Of a stretch of 64,000 nt of DNA, positions 12,196-23,805 are shown piece by piece (position 1 is the stretch's first letter; every line of letters starts with the position of its first letter). The position numbers were made by a program, and so were the translations under genes. The notes beneath the pieces were generated by a model. That model was not told the DNA's origin and ran no database searches. It was given only the letters and a program-made list of their open reading frames with translations. The stretch covers positions 201,916,086-201,980,085 of the forward strand of contig CM022302.1 in NCBI GenBank assembly GCA_011799875.1, in the 5' to 3' direction. The DNA is from Thinopyrum elongatum (lineage: Eukaryota; Streptophyta; Magnoliopsida; Poales; Poaceae).

Positions 12196-13538
12196 TGAAA
12201 GAGCTAGTTATCGACTAGAGGGGGGTGAATAGGCGATTTTTATGAAAGTCTTCAAGACAGGCAATGTCTTCGAAGATAGACAACCAAATACAACCTACAC
12301 AGTATGCAGTGGAAGATAAACTACACTAGCCAAGCCATAGTCTAGGAAATAGTACTGAGTAAACGTGAAGACAAATAGCAGCTAGGTAGAATGGATCGGA
12401 ATAGGCAGACAGTGAGAAGCCAAATATGCAATCAGAGAGAATGTATTCACACTATGAAGCCAAACAGAACAGACAAGCAATGACTTCACGAAGCTAAATA
12501 GTAAGTAAAGGGTGAAGTAATAGAACCAGTTGCTTGGCAAAGACAAGGATTTGGTAGACCAGTTCCATTTGCTGTGAAAACTATACGTCTGGTTAGGGAG
12601 GTTGAGATTGAACTCAGAAGACCGTGTCTTCACCTTATTCTCCTTGAGCTAAGGACACTTAGTCCTCGCCCAATCACTCTGGTAAGTCTTCAAGGTAGAC
12701 TTCCAAACCTTCATAGACTTCGTTCACTGGCGATCCACAATGACTCTTGGATCCTCAGAACGCGATGCCTAACTGACTAGAAGATACACAGTCTTCAAGT
12801 GTAATAAGTCTTCAGATCGCGCGGACAGAAAGACTTTAGTGATGCCAAACACTCTTTGGGCTCTGGGTGTTTTGGGCTTTGTCCTCGCAAGGTTTCTCTC
12901 TCAAAGGCTTCGGAGGTGGGTTGCTCTCAAATGACAAAAGCCATGCACTAACTCTGAGCAACCACCAATTTATGGTGTATCGGGAGGGCTATTTATAGCC
13001 AGGAGGCAACCCGACCAGATATGGCCGAAATGACCCTGGGTCACTAAGGAATCGACACATGTCCAACGATCGGATTTCAAACACACGCGGCATCTTGACT
13101 TGGGCTACAAGCAAGGCTGACTCATCCAACTCTGGATAAGATTTACTCTCATTGTCTTCACTCAAAGACATAGGATTTGGGTTGAGCATGACACCAGTTT
13201 TCTGACTTTGTTCACTTGGACCCCACTTAATAGTTCGGTGGTTCCTATTACTCAAGAAAGAAGAAAATGAACCTACGATAGAAACTATGTCTTCGCACTC
13301 CATTGTCTTCAAGTGAATGTCTTCACACGTCATTATCTTCAACGTGAATGTCTTCATGAACCACCATTGTCTTCAATGTCTTCATACATTTTTAGGGGTC
13401 ATCTCTGATAGGTAAACCAAATCAATGAGGGACTTCTACCTGTGTTATCCTGTGAATCTCACAAACACATTAGTCCCTCAACCACGTTAGTCGTCAATAC
13501 TCCAAAACCAACTAGGGGTGGCACTAGATGCACTTACA
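12196..13538 (-). repeat. Element F 5' LTR (copia)
   Basis: An LTR of about 1.34 kb beginning TGTAAGTGCATCTAGTG at 13538 and ending CTCTTTCA at 12196 (minus strand). It contains many GAAGACA-type repeats and a TATA box, CTATAAATAG, at 12989-12998. This resembles a common Triticeae copia LTR. Only this LTR is in the window. Confidence 0.88.
12989..12998 (-). promoter_or_regulatory. TATA box of F LTR
   Basis: CTATAAATAG on the minus strand, placed at the presumed U3/R border of the copia LTR. Confidence 0.65.
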
Positions 13539-14431
13539 GATCCGATGAAGTGCGAGTTTATGATCAGATCTATCTATGAATATTATTTGAGTTTTCTTTG
13601 ATCTCTTATATGCATGATTGTTATAGCCTCATATTTCTTCTCCGAAACTTTGGTTTGGTTTGGCCAACTAGATTGATTTTTCTTGCAATGGGAAGAGGTG
13701 CTTTGTGATGGATCTTGCGGTGTCCTCACCCAGTGACAGAAGGGGTAGCGAGGCATGCATGTATTGTTGCTATTAAGGATAAAAAGATGGAGTCTATTCC
13801 TACATGAATATATCTTGTCTACATCATGTCATCGTTCTTATTGCATTACTCCTTTTCTCCATGAACTTAATACACTAGATGCATGCTGGATAGCGGTCGA
13901 TGTGTGGAGTAATAGTAGTAGATGCAGGAAGGAGTCGGTCTACTAATATTGGACGTGATGCCTATATACATGATCATTGCCTTGGATATCATCATAATTA
14001 TTTGCTCTTCTATCAATTGCCCAGCAGTAATTTGTTTACCCACCGTATGCTATTTTCTCGAGAGAAGCCACTAGTGAAATATACGGCCCCCGGATCTATC
14101 TTTTATCATATTGTTTTCAGATCTATTATTCCAAAAACCCAAAAATACCTTGCTGCACTTTTTCTATATTTATTTTATTTTGTGTTTTCGCTAGATCTAT
14201 TTATCCAATCTCATACAATTTTATCTATCTTTTTTCGGGGAGGGATTGACAACCCCTCTCACGCGTTGGGTTGCAAGTATTTGTTGTTTGTGTGCAGGTA
14301 CCGTTTACATAGTGTTGCTTGGTTCTCCTACTGGATTGATAACCTTGGTTTCATAACTAAGGGAAATACTTACCATTGCTGTGCTGCATCATCCTCTCCT
14401 CTTCGAGGAAATACCAACGCAGATACAAGCA
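13539..14431 (+). repeat. Element G LTR, 3' part
   Basis: This is the downstream part of a plus-strand LTR of the same broad group as A, B, H and I. It starts at GATCCGATGAAG, which in A's LTR follows the conserved TTGTTGG, and runs to the LTR end near 14431 (ATACAAGCA). The upstream part would lie left of the window beyond F, K, A and B. No primer site follows, so it is a 3' LTR or a solo LTR. Confidence 0.75.
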
Positions 14432-14675
14432 ATCACCACCCCACTACAGAAAGAAATCCGGTTGGTGAGCGGTGCTGGGCCGAAAGAACCGCTGAGCGCC
14501 AAATATGGGGAACAGCCAAGCACCTAGCGGTAGAACCTCCCAGAGGTAATAGTACAATCGCTTGACTGTCTCCTGGAGGCGGCAAACCCTAGGGTATCAC
14601 TCGTAGGAGCAGTGGTTGTGCCGGAACATCTGGTTCAGCGGTACAACTGCTTAGGCAAGCGGTTGTACCACTTAG
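14432..14675. other. Unassigned 244-bp segment between G and the CACTA end
   Basis: No protein is recognisable. It contains several variants of 'AGCGGTTGTACC' or 'AGCGGTAGAACC', a motif typical of degenerate repeats in another element type. TAG at 14673-14675 may be one half of the three-base CACTA target duplication. Confidence 0.4.
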
Positions 14676-15180
14676 CACTACAAAAAAACACTTCCATGAT
14701 GGTGCGTGTTTGTCATAGTAGGTCACGATTTCTGTCATGCATGTACATCCATGAAGATTTTGTGATAGAATCAAGATAGGCATACCTGTGCAATCGTAGA
14801 AGTGTTCCATGAGAATACTCAAATTATCATCAAGGAAGTGTCCACTTCCATGACGATCAATAGCGCGTCATGGAAGTGCTTTTGTCAAGGGTAATCGACA
14901 CGTGGCATCGAGCGTAACGGGTCACCGTTAAGCTATCGGGTCCGGTTTTGGATCCGATAACCCGCTAACAGCTACAACCAATGGCGATTTTCCACGTGTA
15001 AAATTCTCATTGGCCGAAGGAACCACGTGTCAGCTCCGTGTCGGGATAGATGTCAACCTTCCAATGGACAGGAGGCGCCTATAATACGTCAACACGTGGC
15101 ACGGCCCAACAGTGGCACATTTAGGTTAAAAATGGCGACCCGTTTGACTTGGTCAAAATCTAGCGGGCCGGCCCATGGAA
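14676..15180. repeat. CACTA terminus and subterminal region, inner part
   Basis: The CACTA terminus is followed by repeated, partly inverted copies of 'CACTTCCATGA' (about 14690, 14795, 14841, 14868). Such subterminal repeats bind the element's own TnpA-type protein in known CACTA systems. A GC-richer block with ACACGTGGCA-like motifs follows (14890-15110). Confidence 0.75.
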
Positions 15181-16020
15181 AGCCTGTTAATGGCATGTTC
15201 GTATATAGCCCATTTACAGCTCGCTAACTCATAGCCCATTCAAGCCTTTCCGAAATCGGCCCAGTAGCTCATGTGGCCGTCCAATATAATTCCAGCCCAT
15301 TGTAACTTCCGTCCCATGGATGGCCCATGATGTCTTTCGGCCCATATGATGCCCTTTGTAACTCTTGGCCCTTTAACGGCCCGTGGTGAAACTGGCCCAT
15401 AATGAACAATATATCACTTTATACCCATTAACGGCCCATTTTTTTTGTTGGGCCATTTCCAGCCCGTGTTATCTTTCAGCCTTCTAAGGGTCTATTTATT
15501 CTTGGTCTCATTTCCAGCCCTCGATTACTTATGGTCCGTTACTGGCCTATTCCTCTAATGGGCCAAATTTAGCCCATGGCTATAGTCGACCCATTTGCGG
15601 CCCGTTAGACCATTTGGCCATTTTCATAGCATCATCTATTCTGGCCCATTAACAACCTATTATGCCTGTCAATAGAATTAATCCCTTGATACTTATCGTC
15701 CTATTAATGACCCATTATGGTCGGGCCCATAAACGGACAATTCCCATTTTAGCCCATTGACGACCTATATTGTGGTCTGTTATTGGTCCATGAATAGTAC
15801 GGCCCATGTTTTGCCTATCGATCGTATGGCCCGTAGAAGGCCCATGAATTCGACGACCCATATATAGAAGGCCCATGAATTCGACGGCCCATAGAAGGCC
15901 CATGAATTCGAAGGCCCATAGAAGGCCCATGAATTCGACGACCCGTAGGAGGCCCATGGTCACTACAGTAGGTAGCAGGACCATGGTTACAACGATCCAT
16001 ATGTGGATCATCGTTATTGT
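15181..16020. repeat. GGCCCATTAA-type subterminal array of the CACTA
   Basis: Dozens of degenerate copies of GGCCCATTAA, GGCCCGTTA and GGCCCATGAAT. Between about 15837 and 15960 they tighten into about four tandem units of roughly 29 bases built on AGAAGGCCCATGAATTCGAC. The hypothetical frames across this stretch (minus strand, repeated MGLLW-like units) are products of the repeat, not genes. From 16020 to 16308 there is non-coding sequence before the last exon. Confidence 0.75.
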
Positions 16021-16308
16021 GGCCTAGTTCTCAAAAAAATGTGGCAACAAGCAAACCGCGGAAAAAGAACTGCAGTGACTACAAGCAAACAAATAAATAA
16101 AACAATAAGGATGTAAATAAGCAAGCAACTTATGCTAGGCTATTACAGCTATTACAAATATTACATCCACTAGGCATCAAAGTTCACCACCAGTGCAAAT
16201 ATAGTGAACAAAGTAGCATATTACATACACTTGGTGTCTAAATTGGCCGCCAGTGCAAATAAACGCGACAACAAAACAATTCCAGAACTGAAACCACTTT
16301 AGAAGAGC

Positions 16309-16475
16309 TCAAGAAATGATATCATGGGCGCCCACCATGCTGTCAAGAAGCTTAGCAAGCTTATTAGTTTTCTCTTGTTTGGCGCTAAAATCCTCCAACG
16401 CTTGCTGTTGCACCAGAAAGTATGCATCTAAATTCTGCAGGGACTTCCTTAGTCCTTCGGCTTCTTGTCGCAGCA
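16309..16475 (-). CDS. CACTA gene, terminal exon, 3' piece
   Basis: This is the C-terminal end of the CACTA-encoded second protein. It reads EAEGLRKSLQNLDAYF, then VQQQALEDFSAKQEK, then SMVGAHDIIS and a TGA at 16309-16311. The heptad-like Leu/Gln/Lys pattern suggests a coiled coil, as expected for a TnpA-like or accessory protein. The exon is split by element H: the other piece resumes at 23530, and CAGCA is present on both sides (16471-16475, 23530-23534). The frame is continuous once H and one CAGCA copy are removed. Confidence 0.7.
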
Positions 16476-18045
16476 TGCTACTTCTTGAGCTTGCGTTGAT
16501 TTTTCCCTTCAAGAGGAAAGGGTGATGTAGCAAAGTAGAGATAAGTATTTCCCTTTGTTAAGAACCAAGGTATCAATCCAGTAGGAGGCACAAGCAAGTC
16601 TCCAATCTATGCACCTGCACAAACTAACAAACACTTGCACTCAACGCGAAAAAGGGGTTGTCAATCCCTTCATGGTCTCAAACAAGAGTGAGATCTAATA
16701 GAGATAGGTATAAAAGATTACTAAAACGTAAAACAAATAAATTGCAGCAAAGTATTTTTGGGTTTTTTGGTTTATAGATCTGAAAATATATGATGGAAAA
16801 TAGATCCGGGGGCCATAGGTTTCACTAGAGGCTTCTCTCTTGAATATAGCATATGGTGGGTGACCAAACTACTGTTGGGCAATTGATAGAAAAGCGCAAA
16901 GTTATGACGATATCTAAGGCAATGATCATGAATATAGGCATCACGTCCATAACAAGTAGACTGAAACGATTCTGCATCTACTACTATTACTCCACACATC
17001 GACCGACTCCTGCCTGCATCTAGAGTATTAAGTTCATAAGAACAGAGCAACGCTTTAAGTAAGATGACATGATGTAGAGGGATAAACTCAAGCAATATGA
17101 TGAAAACCCCATCTTTTTATCCTCGATGGCAACAATACAATACGTGGCTCACTACCCGTTCTGTCACTGGGTGAGGACACCACAAGATTGAACCCAAAAC
17201 TAAGCACCTCTCCCATTGCAAGAAAAACCAATCTAGTTGGCCAAACCAAACCGATAGTTCGAAGAGAAATACAAAGATATCTTAATCATGCATAAAAGAG
17301 TTCAGAGAAGACTCAAATAGTATTCATAGATAATCTAATCATAAATCCATAATTCATCGGATCTCAACAAACACACCGCAAAAAAGTATTACATCGAATA
17401 GATCTCCAAGAACATCGAGGAGAACATTGTATTGAAGATCAAAGAGAGAGAAGAAGCCATCTAACTACTAGCTATGGACCCGTAGGTCTGTGGTAAACTA
17501 CTCACGCATCATCGAAAGGGCAGCAAGGTTAATGTATAGGCCCTCCGTGATCGAATCCCCTCCGGAAGGGTGCCAGAAAAGACCCCAAGATGGGATCTCA
17601 TGGGAACATAGGCTTGCGGCGGCGGAAAAGTATTTTGGTGGATGCTTCTGGTGGTTTGGGAATATTTGGGAATTTATAGAGCAATAATTAGGGTTAGGAG
17701 ACCCCCGAGGGGCCCACAAGCCCTCAGGGCGCACCCCCCCGGGGCGTGCCTAGCAGGCTTGTGGCCTCCTCGGCCATTGTCTGACCCCCTCTCCAATCTC
17801 CGTGGATGTCTTCTGATTCAAGAAAAATAAGCGTAAAGTTTTATTCTGTTTGGACTCCATTTGATATTCCTTTTTTGTAAAACTCAAAAACAAGGAAAAA
17901 ACAAAAACTGGCACTGGGCTCTAGGTTAATAGGTTAGTCCCAAAAATAATATAAAATAGCATATTAATGCATATAAAACATCCAAAATAGATAATATAAT
18001 AGCATGGAACAATCAAAAAATTATAGATATGTTGGAGACGTATCA
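16476..18045 (-). repeat. Element H 3' LTR
   Basis: The minus strand begins TGATACGTCTCCAACATATC at 18045 and ends AAGTAGCA at 16476. A TATA box (CTATAAATTC) lies near 17670. It is preceded by the GGGGATGCT purine tract. Confidence 0.9.
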
Positions 18046-20837
18046 AGCATCCCCAAGCTTAATTCCTGCTCGTCCTCGAGTAGGTAAATGATAAAAACAG
18101 AATTTTTGATGTGGAATGCTACCTAACACATTTATCAATGTAATCTTCTTTATTGTGGCATGAATATTCAGATCCATAAGGTTCAAAACAAAAGTTTAAT
18201 ATTGACATAAAAACAATAATACTTCAAGCATACTAATAAAGCAATCATGTCTTCTCAAAATAACATGGCCAAAGAAAGTTATCCCTACAAAATCATATAT
18301 TCTGGCTATGCTCCATCTTCATCACACAAAGTATTTCATCATGCACAACCCCGATGACAAGCCAAGCAATTGTTTCATACTTTTGATGTTCTCAAACTTT
18401 TTCAACTTTCATGCAATACATGAGCATGAGCCATGGATATAGCACTATAAGTGGAATAGAATATGGTGGTTGTGGAGAAGACAAAAAGAAGGAGAAAGTC
18501 TCACATCAACTAGCAAATTAATGGGCTATGGAGATGCCCATGAATTGATATCAATCCAAGTGAGTAGGGATTGTCATGCAACGGATGCACTAGAGCTATA
18601 AGTGTATGAAAGCTCAAAAAGAAACTAAGTGGGTGTGCATCCAACTTGCTTGCTCACGAAGACCTAGGGCAATTTTGAGGAAGCCCATCATTGGAATATA
18701 CAAGCCAAGTTCTATAATGAAAAATTCCCACTAGTATATGAAAGTGACAAAATAAGAGACTCTCTATCATGAAGATAATGGTGCTACTTTGAAGCACAAG
18801 TGTGGAAAAAGGATAGTAACATTGTCCCTTCTCTCTTTTCTCTCATTTTTTTCTATTCTCTTTATTTTATTTTATTGGGGATTCTTTGGCCTCTTTTATT
18901 TTTTGTAAAGTCCAGAGACTCATCCCAACTTGTGAGGGAATCATAGCTTCCATCATCCTTTCCTCACATGGGACAATGCTCTAATAATGATGATCATCAC
19001 ACTTTTATTTACTTACAATTCAAAAATTACAACTCGATACTAGAACAACATATGACTCTATATGAATGCCTCTGGTGGTGTACCGGGATGTGCTATGATC
19101 AAGAGTGACATGTATAAAAAATATGAACGGTGGCCTTGCCACAAATACTATGCCAATTACATGATCATGCAAAGCAATATGACAATGATGGTGTGTGTCA
19201 TAATAAACGGAACGGTGGAGGTTGCATGGCAATATATCTCAGAATGGCTATGGAAATGCTATAATATGTAGGTATGGTGGCTGTTTTGAGGGAAATATAT
19301 GGTGGGTTTAATGCACCGGCGAAAGTTGCGTGGTACTAGAGAGGCTAGCAATGGTGGAAGGGTGAGAGTGCGTATAATCCATGGACTCAACATTAGTCAT
19401 AAAGAACTCACATACTTATTGCAAAAAATTATTAGATATCAACACAAAGTACTACACACATTCTCCTAGGGGGGTATATTGGTAGGAAAAGACCATCGCT
19501 CGTCCCCGACTGCCATTCATAAGGAAGACAATCAAAAAATAAATCATGCTCCGACTTCATCACATAACGGTTCACCATACGTGCATGCTACGGGAATCAC
19601 AAACTTTAACAAAAGTATTTCTAAAAATCCACAATTACTCACTAGCATGACTCTAATATCACCATCTTCATATCTCAAAACAAATGCAAGGAATCAAACT
19701 TCTCATCTTATTCAACGCTCTTTATATGAAAGTTTTTATTATATCCCTCTTGGATGCCCATCATATTAGGACTAAATTCATAACCTAAGAAAATTACCAT
19801 GCTGTTTAGAGACTCTCAAAATAATATAAGTGAAGCATGAGAGTTCAACAATTTCTATAAAATAAAGCCACCGTCGTGCTCTAACAAGATATAAGTGAAG
19901 CTCTAGAGCAGACTGCCTAGCTCAAAAGATATAAGTGAAGCACATAGAGTATTCTAATAAATTCATTATTAATGTGTGTCCCTCTCAAAAGGTGTATACA
20001 GCAAGGATTATTGTGGCAAACTAAAAAGCAAAGACTCATATCATACAAGACGCTCCAAGCAAAACACATATCATGTGGTGAATAAAAATATAGCCTCAAG
20101 TAAATTTACCGATGGATTGAAGACAAAAGAGGGGATGCCATACGGGGCATCCCCAAGCTTAGATGCTTGGTTGTACTTGAATATTACCTTGGGGTGACTT
20201 GGGAATCCCCAAGCTTAGGCTCTTGCCACTCCTTATTCCGTTGTCCATCAAATCTTTACCCAAAACTTCAAAACTTCACAACACAAAACTCAACAGTAAA
20301 ACTCATAAGATCCGTTAGTATAATAAAATAAATCACCCCTTTTAGGTACTGTTGTGAACTCATTATTTATTTATATAGTGTAATATCTACTGTATTACAA
20401 CTTCTCCATGGTTCATACCCGCCGATACTACCCATAGATTCATCAAGATAAGCAAACAACACATAGAAAACAGAATCTGTCAAAAAAAGAATAGTCTGTA
20501 GTAATCTGGAAATTTCGTACACTTATGTAACTCCAAAAATTATGAACAATTAGGAAAACCTGGGAAATTTATATATAAATCTTGTGTAAAAAATTCAGAT
20601 CAAAATCACTTTTCTGTGATTTATTGAATTTTTGGCAATGAGCGCAAAAGTTTCTGTTTTTCAGCAAGATCAAATCAACTATCACCGTAGACCATCCCAA
20701 AGGTCTTGCTTGGCTCAAACACTAATTAAAACAAAAAAAAAACACAATTAATATAGAGGTTATAATGTGTATTCTCATAAAAACATAAAATAAAAATATT
20801 GGGTTGTCTCCCAACAAGCGCTTTTCTTTAAAGCCTT
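18046..20837 (-). other. Element H 3' internal non-coding domain
   Basis: About 2.8 kb of AT-rich sequence without a convincing protein. It contains the AAGTGAAGCA-type repeats (about 19825-19945) and two internal GCATCCCCAAGCTTA motifs (about 20150 and 20205), as in element B. The stretch 18100-18700 corresponds to E's 3' internal segment 41945-42654 in the opposite orientation. Confidence 0.6.
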
Positions 20838-21707
20838 TTAGCTAGGCGTTGATAATTTTAATGATGCTCGCATAAAAAATAGCAATTGAAACACGAAAAG
20901 AGCATCATGTAGCATTTGAAAATCAAGTTTAAGTCTAACATACTTCCTATGCATAGGAATTTTATAGGGAAAATATTTATCAAGACAAGCAAAAACTAGC
21001 ATATGCAAGGAAGAAGAAAGAAACAATAGCAATCTCAACATAACGAGAGGTAATTTAGTAACATGAAAATTTCTACAACCATATTTTCCGCTCTCATAAT
21101 AATTACATGTAGGATCATAATAAAATTCAACAATATAACTATAACATAAAATATTCTCTTCATGATCCACATGCATGCAAAGTTGACACTCTTCCAAAAT
21201 AGTGGGATTATCATCAAATAAAGTCATGACTTCTCCAAGCCCACTTTTATCAAAAATTTCATAAGATTGATCATACTCCAAAGTAGTGGGATCATTATTA
21301 CCTAGAGTTGACACTCTTCCAAACCCAATTTCAATATTACAGCGAACATATTCATCATGAGGCTTAAATAAATTTTCAAGATCATAAGAAGAATCACCCC
21401 AATCATGATCATTACAATAAGTAGTGGACATAGCAAAATTAGCATCCCCAAGCTTAGGGTTTTGCATATTATTAGCACAATTGACATTAATAGAATTTAT
21501 AATAACATCATTGCAATCATGCTTTTCATTCAAGAAGCTATAGTGAATCACTTTATAAATTTCTTCTTCCAGCACTTCATCACGATTTTCAGATTCACGA
21601 ATTTCAAGCAAAACTCCATAAAGATAATCTAGTGCACTCAACTCACTAGCAATTGGTTCATCATAATTGGATCTCTTAAAAAGATTAGCGAGTGGATGAG
21701 GATCCAT
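20838..21707 (-). CDS. Intact 289-residue ORF of element H, unknown function
   Basis: The ORF is open from ATG (21707) to a stop at 20838, the only undamaged member of this ORF family here. It begins MDPHPLANLFKRSNYDEP. An acidic central part has many Asp/Glu/Asn residues. There is a Cys/His-containing stretch (ECQLCMHVDHEEN, then a second CNYYESGKYGC-like stretch), and the C-terminus is hydrophobic and basic. No protease, polymerase, integrase or classical CCHC knuckle is visible. Homologous remnants occur in B and I at the same position after the primer site, so selection or recent origin kept this copy open. It could be a highly diverged gag-like protein or a packaging factor; neither is shown by the sequence. 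Confidence 0.75.
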   Translation of the reverse strand: MDPHPLANLFKRSNYDEPIASELSALDYLYGVLLEIRESENRDEVLEEEIYKVIHYSFLNEKHDCNDVIINSINVNCANNMQNPKLGDANFAMSTTYCNDHDWGDSSYDLENLFKPHDEYVRCNIEIGFGRVSTLGNNDPTTLEYDQSYEIFDKSGLGEVMTLFDDNPTILEECQLCMHVDHEENILCYSYIVEFYYDPTCNYYESGKYGCRNFHVTKLPLVMLRLLLFLSSSLHMLVFACLDKYFPYKIPMHRKYVRLKLDFQMLHDALFVFQLLFFMRASLKLSTPS

Positions 21708-21944
21708 AAACTTTTTGCTTTCTGATTTTCAATAAACACACAATTATTCCAAACAAACAAGCAAACAAACAAAGTAAGACATAAAAGGCAAACGAGAAGA
21801 AGGTCAATAAAAAGGCAAATATTTTTGTGTTTTTCTGAAAACATTTTAGAAGTGGGGGAGAGGAAAACAAGATGCAAATGGAAAATAATGTAATGCAAGA
21901 GACGAGAGTATATGATGGGTACTTGGTAGGCCTGATGTAGAACC

Positions 21945-21962
21945 TCCCCGGCAACAGTGCCA
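21945..21962 (-). other. Primer binding site of H (tRNA-Asp type)
   Basis: The minus strand reads TGGCACTGTTGCCGGGGA, a two-mismatch version of the tRNA-Asp site, 11 bases inside the 5' LTR. Confidence 0.8.
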
Positions 21963-21973
21963 GAAATTCTTCC

Positions 21974-23529
21974 TGCTACTTCTTGAGCTTGCGTTGATTT
22001 TTCCCTTGAAGAGGAAAGGGTGATGCAGCAAAGTAGAGATAAGTATTTCCCTTAGCCAAGAACCAAGATATCAATCCAGTAGGAGGCACAAGCAAGTCTC
22101 CAATCTATGCACCTACACAAACTAATAAACACTTGCACTCAACGCGAAAAAGGGGTTGTCAATCCCTTCACGGTCTCGAACAAGAGTGAGATCTAATAGA
22201 GATAGGTATAAAAGATTACTAAAACGTAAAACAAAGTAAAAAACAAATAAATTGCAGCAAAGTATTTTTGGGTTTTTTGGTCTATAGATCTGAAAATATA
22301 TGATGGAAAATAGACCCGGGGGCCATAGGTTTCACTAGAGGCTTCTCTCTTGAAGATAGCATATGGTGGGTGAACAAATTACTGTTGGGCAATTGATAGA
22401 AAAGCGCAAAGTTATGACGATATCTAAGGCAATGATCATGAATATAGGCATCACGTCCGTGACAAGTAGACCAAAACAATTCTGCATCTACTACTATTAC
22501 TCCGCACATCGACGGACTCCTACCTGCATCTAGAGTATTAAGTTCATAAGAACAGAGCAACGCTTTAAGTAAGATGACATGATGTAGAGGGATAAACTCA
22601 AGCAATATGATGAAAACCGCATCTTTTTATCCTTCATGGCAACAATACAATACATGCCTTGCTACCCCTTGTGTCATTGGGTGAGGACACCGCAAGATTG
22701 AACCCAAAACTAAGCACCTCTCCCATTGCAAGAAAAACCAATCTAGTTGGCCAAACCAAACCGATAGTTCGAAGAGAAATACAAAGATATCTTAATCTTG
22801 CATAAAAGAGTTCAGAGAATACTCAAATAATATTCATAGATAATCTGATCATAAATCCACAATTCATCAGATCTCAACAAACACACCGCAAAAAAGTATT
22901 ACATCGAATAGATCTCCAAGAACATCGAGGAGAACATTGTATTGAAAATCAAAGAGAGATAAGAAGCCATCTAGCTACTAGCTATGGACCCGTAGGTCTG
23001 TGGTAAACTACTCATGCATCATCGGAAGGGTAGCAAGGTTGATGTAGAGGCCCTATGTGATCGAATCCCCCTCTGGCAGGGTGCCGAAAAAGGCCCCAAG
23101 ATGGGATCTCACGGGAAAAGTATTTTGGTGGACACTTCTGGTGGTTTGGGAATATTTGGGAATTTATAGAGCAACAATTAGGGTTAGGAGACCTCCGAGG
23201 GGCCCACAAGCCCTCAAGGCGTGCCCGGGCGCGCCTAGCAGGCTTGTGGCCTCCTCGGCCATCGTCTGACCCCCTCTCCAAGCTCCGTGGATGTCTTCCG
23301 GTCCAAGAAAAATCATCATAAATTTTTATTCCATTTGGACTCCGTTTGATATTCCTTTTCTATAAAACTCAAAAACAAGGAAAAAACAGAAACTGGCACT
23401 GGGCTCTAGGTTAATAGGTTAGTCCCAAAAATAATATAAAATAGCATATTAATGCATATAAAACATCCAAAACAGATAATATAATAGCATGGAACAATCA
23501 AAAATTATAGATACATTGGAGATGTATCA
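21974..23529 (-). repeat. Element H 5' LTR
   Basis: It aligns with 16476-18045 from TGATACATCTCCAATG at 23529 to AAGTAGCA at 21974 (minus strand). It is a few bases shorter than its partner through small deletions. Confidence 0.9.
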
Positions 23530-23805
23530 CAGCACAGCTGACTGATGCCTTTCAGCTTGTAGCTGTGACTCAAGAAGCCCAACTGATTCAGGCAACGAGT
23601 TTGAAGACCGTGTGCCAGCGGTAGTGGCCAGTAACTGGAACACTACATCAAGGCAAGACTTTAGGGTTGTCTCACTGTCTACAAGATAGTTTTTATCAGC
23701 TTTCTTGTAGACCAACAAGGTTGTCTCACTATCTTGAACCTTATCTACATTACTTTCTCTACCATTGCATAATGGGGTGCTCTTCTCCAATATTCTATCA
23801 GCATT
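23530..23805 (-). CDS. CACTA gene, terminal exon, 5' piece
   Basis: The frame reads CNGRESNVDKVQDSETTLLV, a serine/leucine-rich middle, then LESQLQAERHQSAV up to the H insertion at 23530. It runs into the 16475-16309 piece across the CAGCA duplication. Together they make one coiled-coil-rich exon. The 5' exon border is placed near 23805, where the frame closes and a plausible acceptor AG is seen. Its function in CACTA mobility is inferred from position only. Confidence 0.6.

Larger units (their letters stand above)
11257..13538 (-). mobile_element. Element F: 5' part of a copia retrotransposon
   Basis: F is a minus-strand copia element represented by its 5' LTR (12196-13538), an initiator-tRNA-Met primer site and most of gag. 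Pol and the 3' LTR should lie left of element K, outside the window. GATCC at 13539-13543 is the likely target duplication; it sits at the expected place in an interrupted LTR (G). K's LTR ends exactly within the gag zinc knuckle. Confidence 0.85.
16476..23529 (-). mobile_element. Element H: complete non-autonomous LTR retrotransposon
   Basis: H is a complete minus-strand element of about 7.05 kb with LTRs at 16476-18045 and 21974-23529 and the target duplication CAGCA. It has a tRNA-Asp-type primer site and a single intact ORF. It is related to A, B and I. By eye the LTRs differ at about 11 sites in the first 225 aligned bases, so H looks younger than B. It carries no gag-pol and depends on a helper element. 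Confidence 0.92.

Noticed and set aside
15715..16011. Minus-strand frame with repeated 'EFMGLLWA' units
   Set aside because: It is the translation of the GGCCCATGAATTCGAC subterminal repeat, not a gene.
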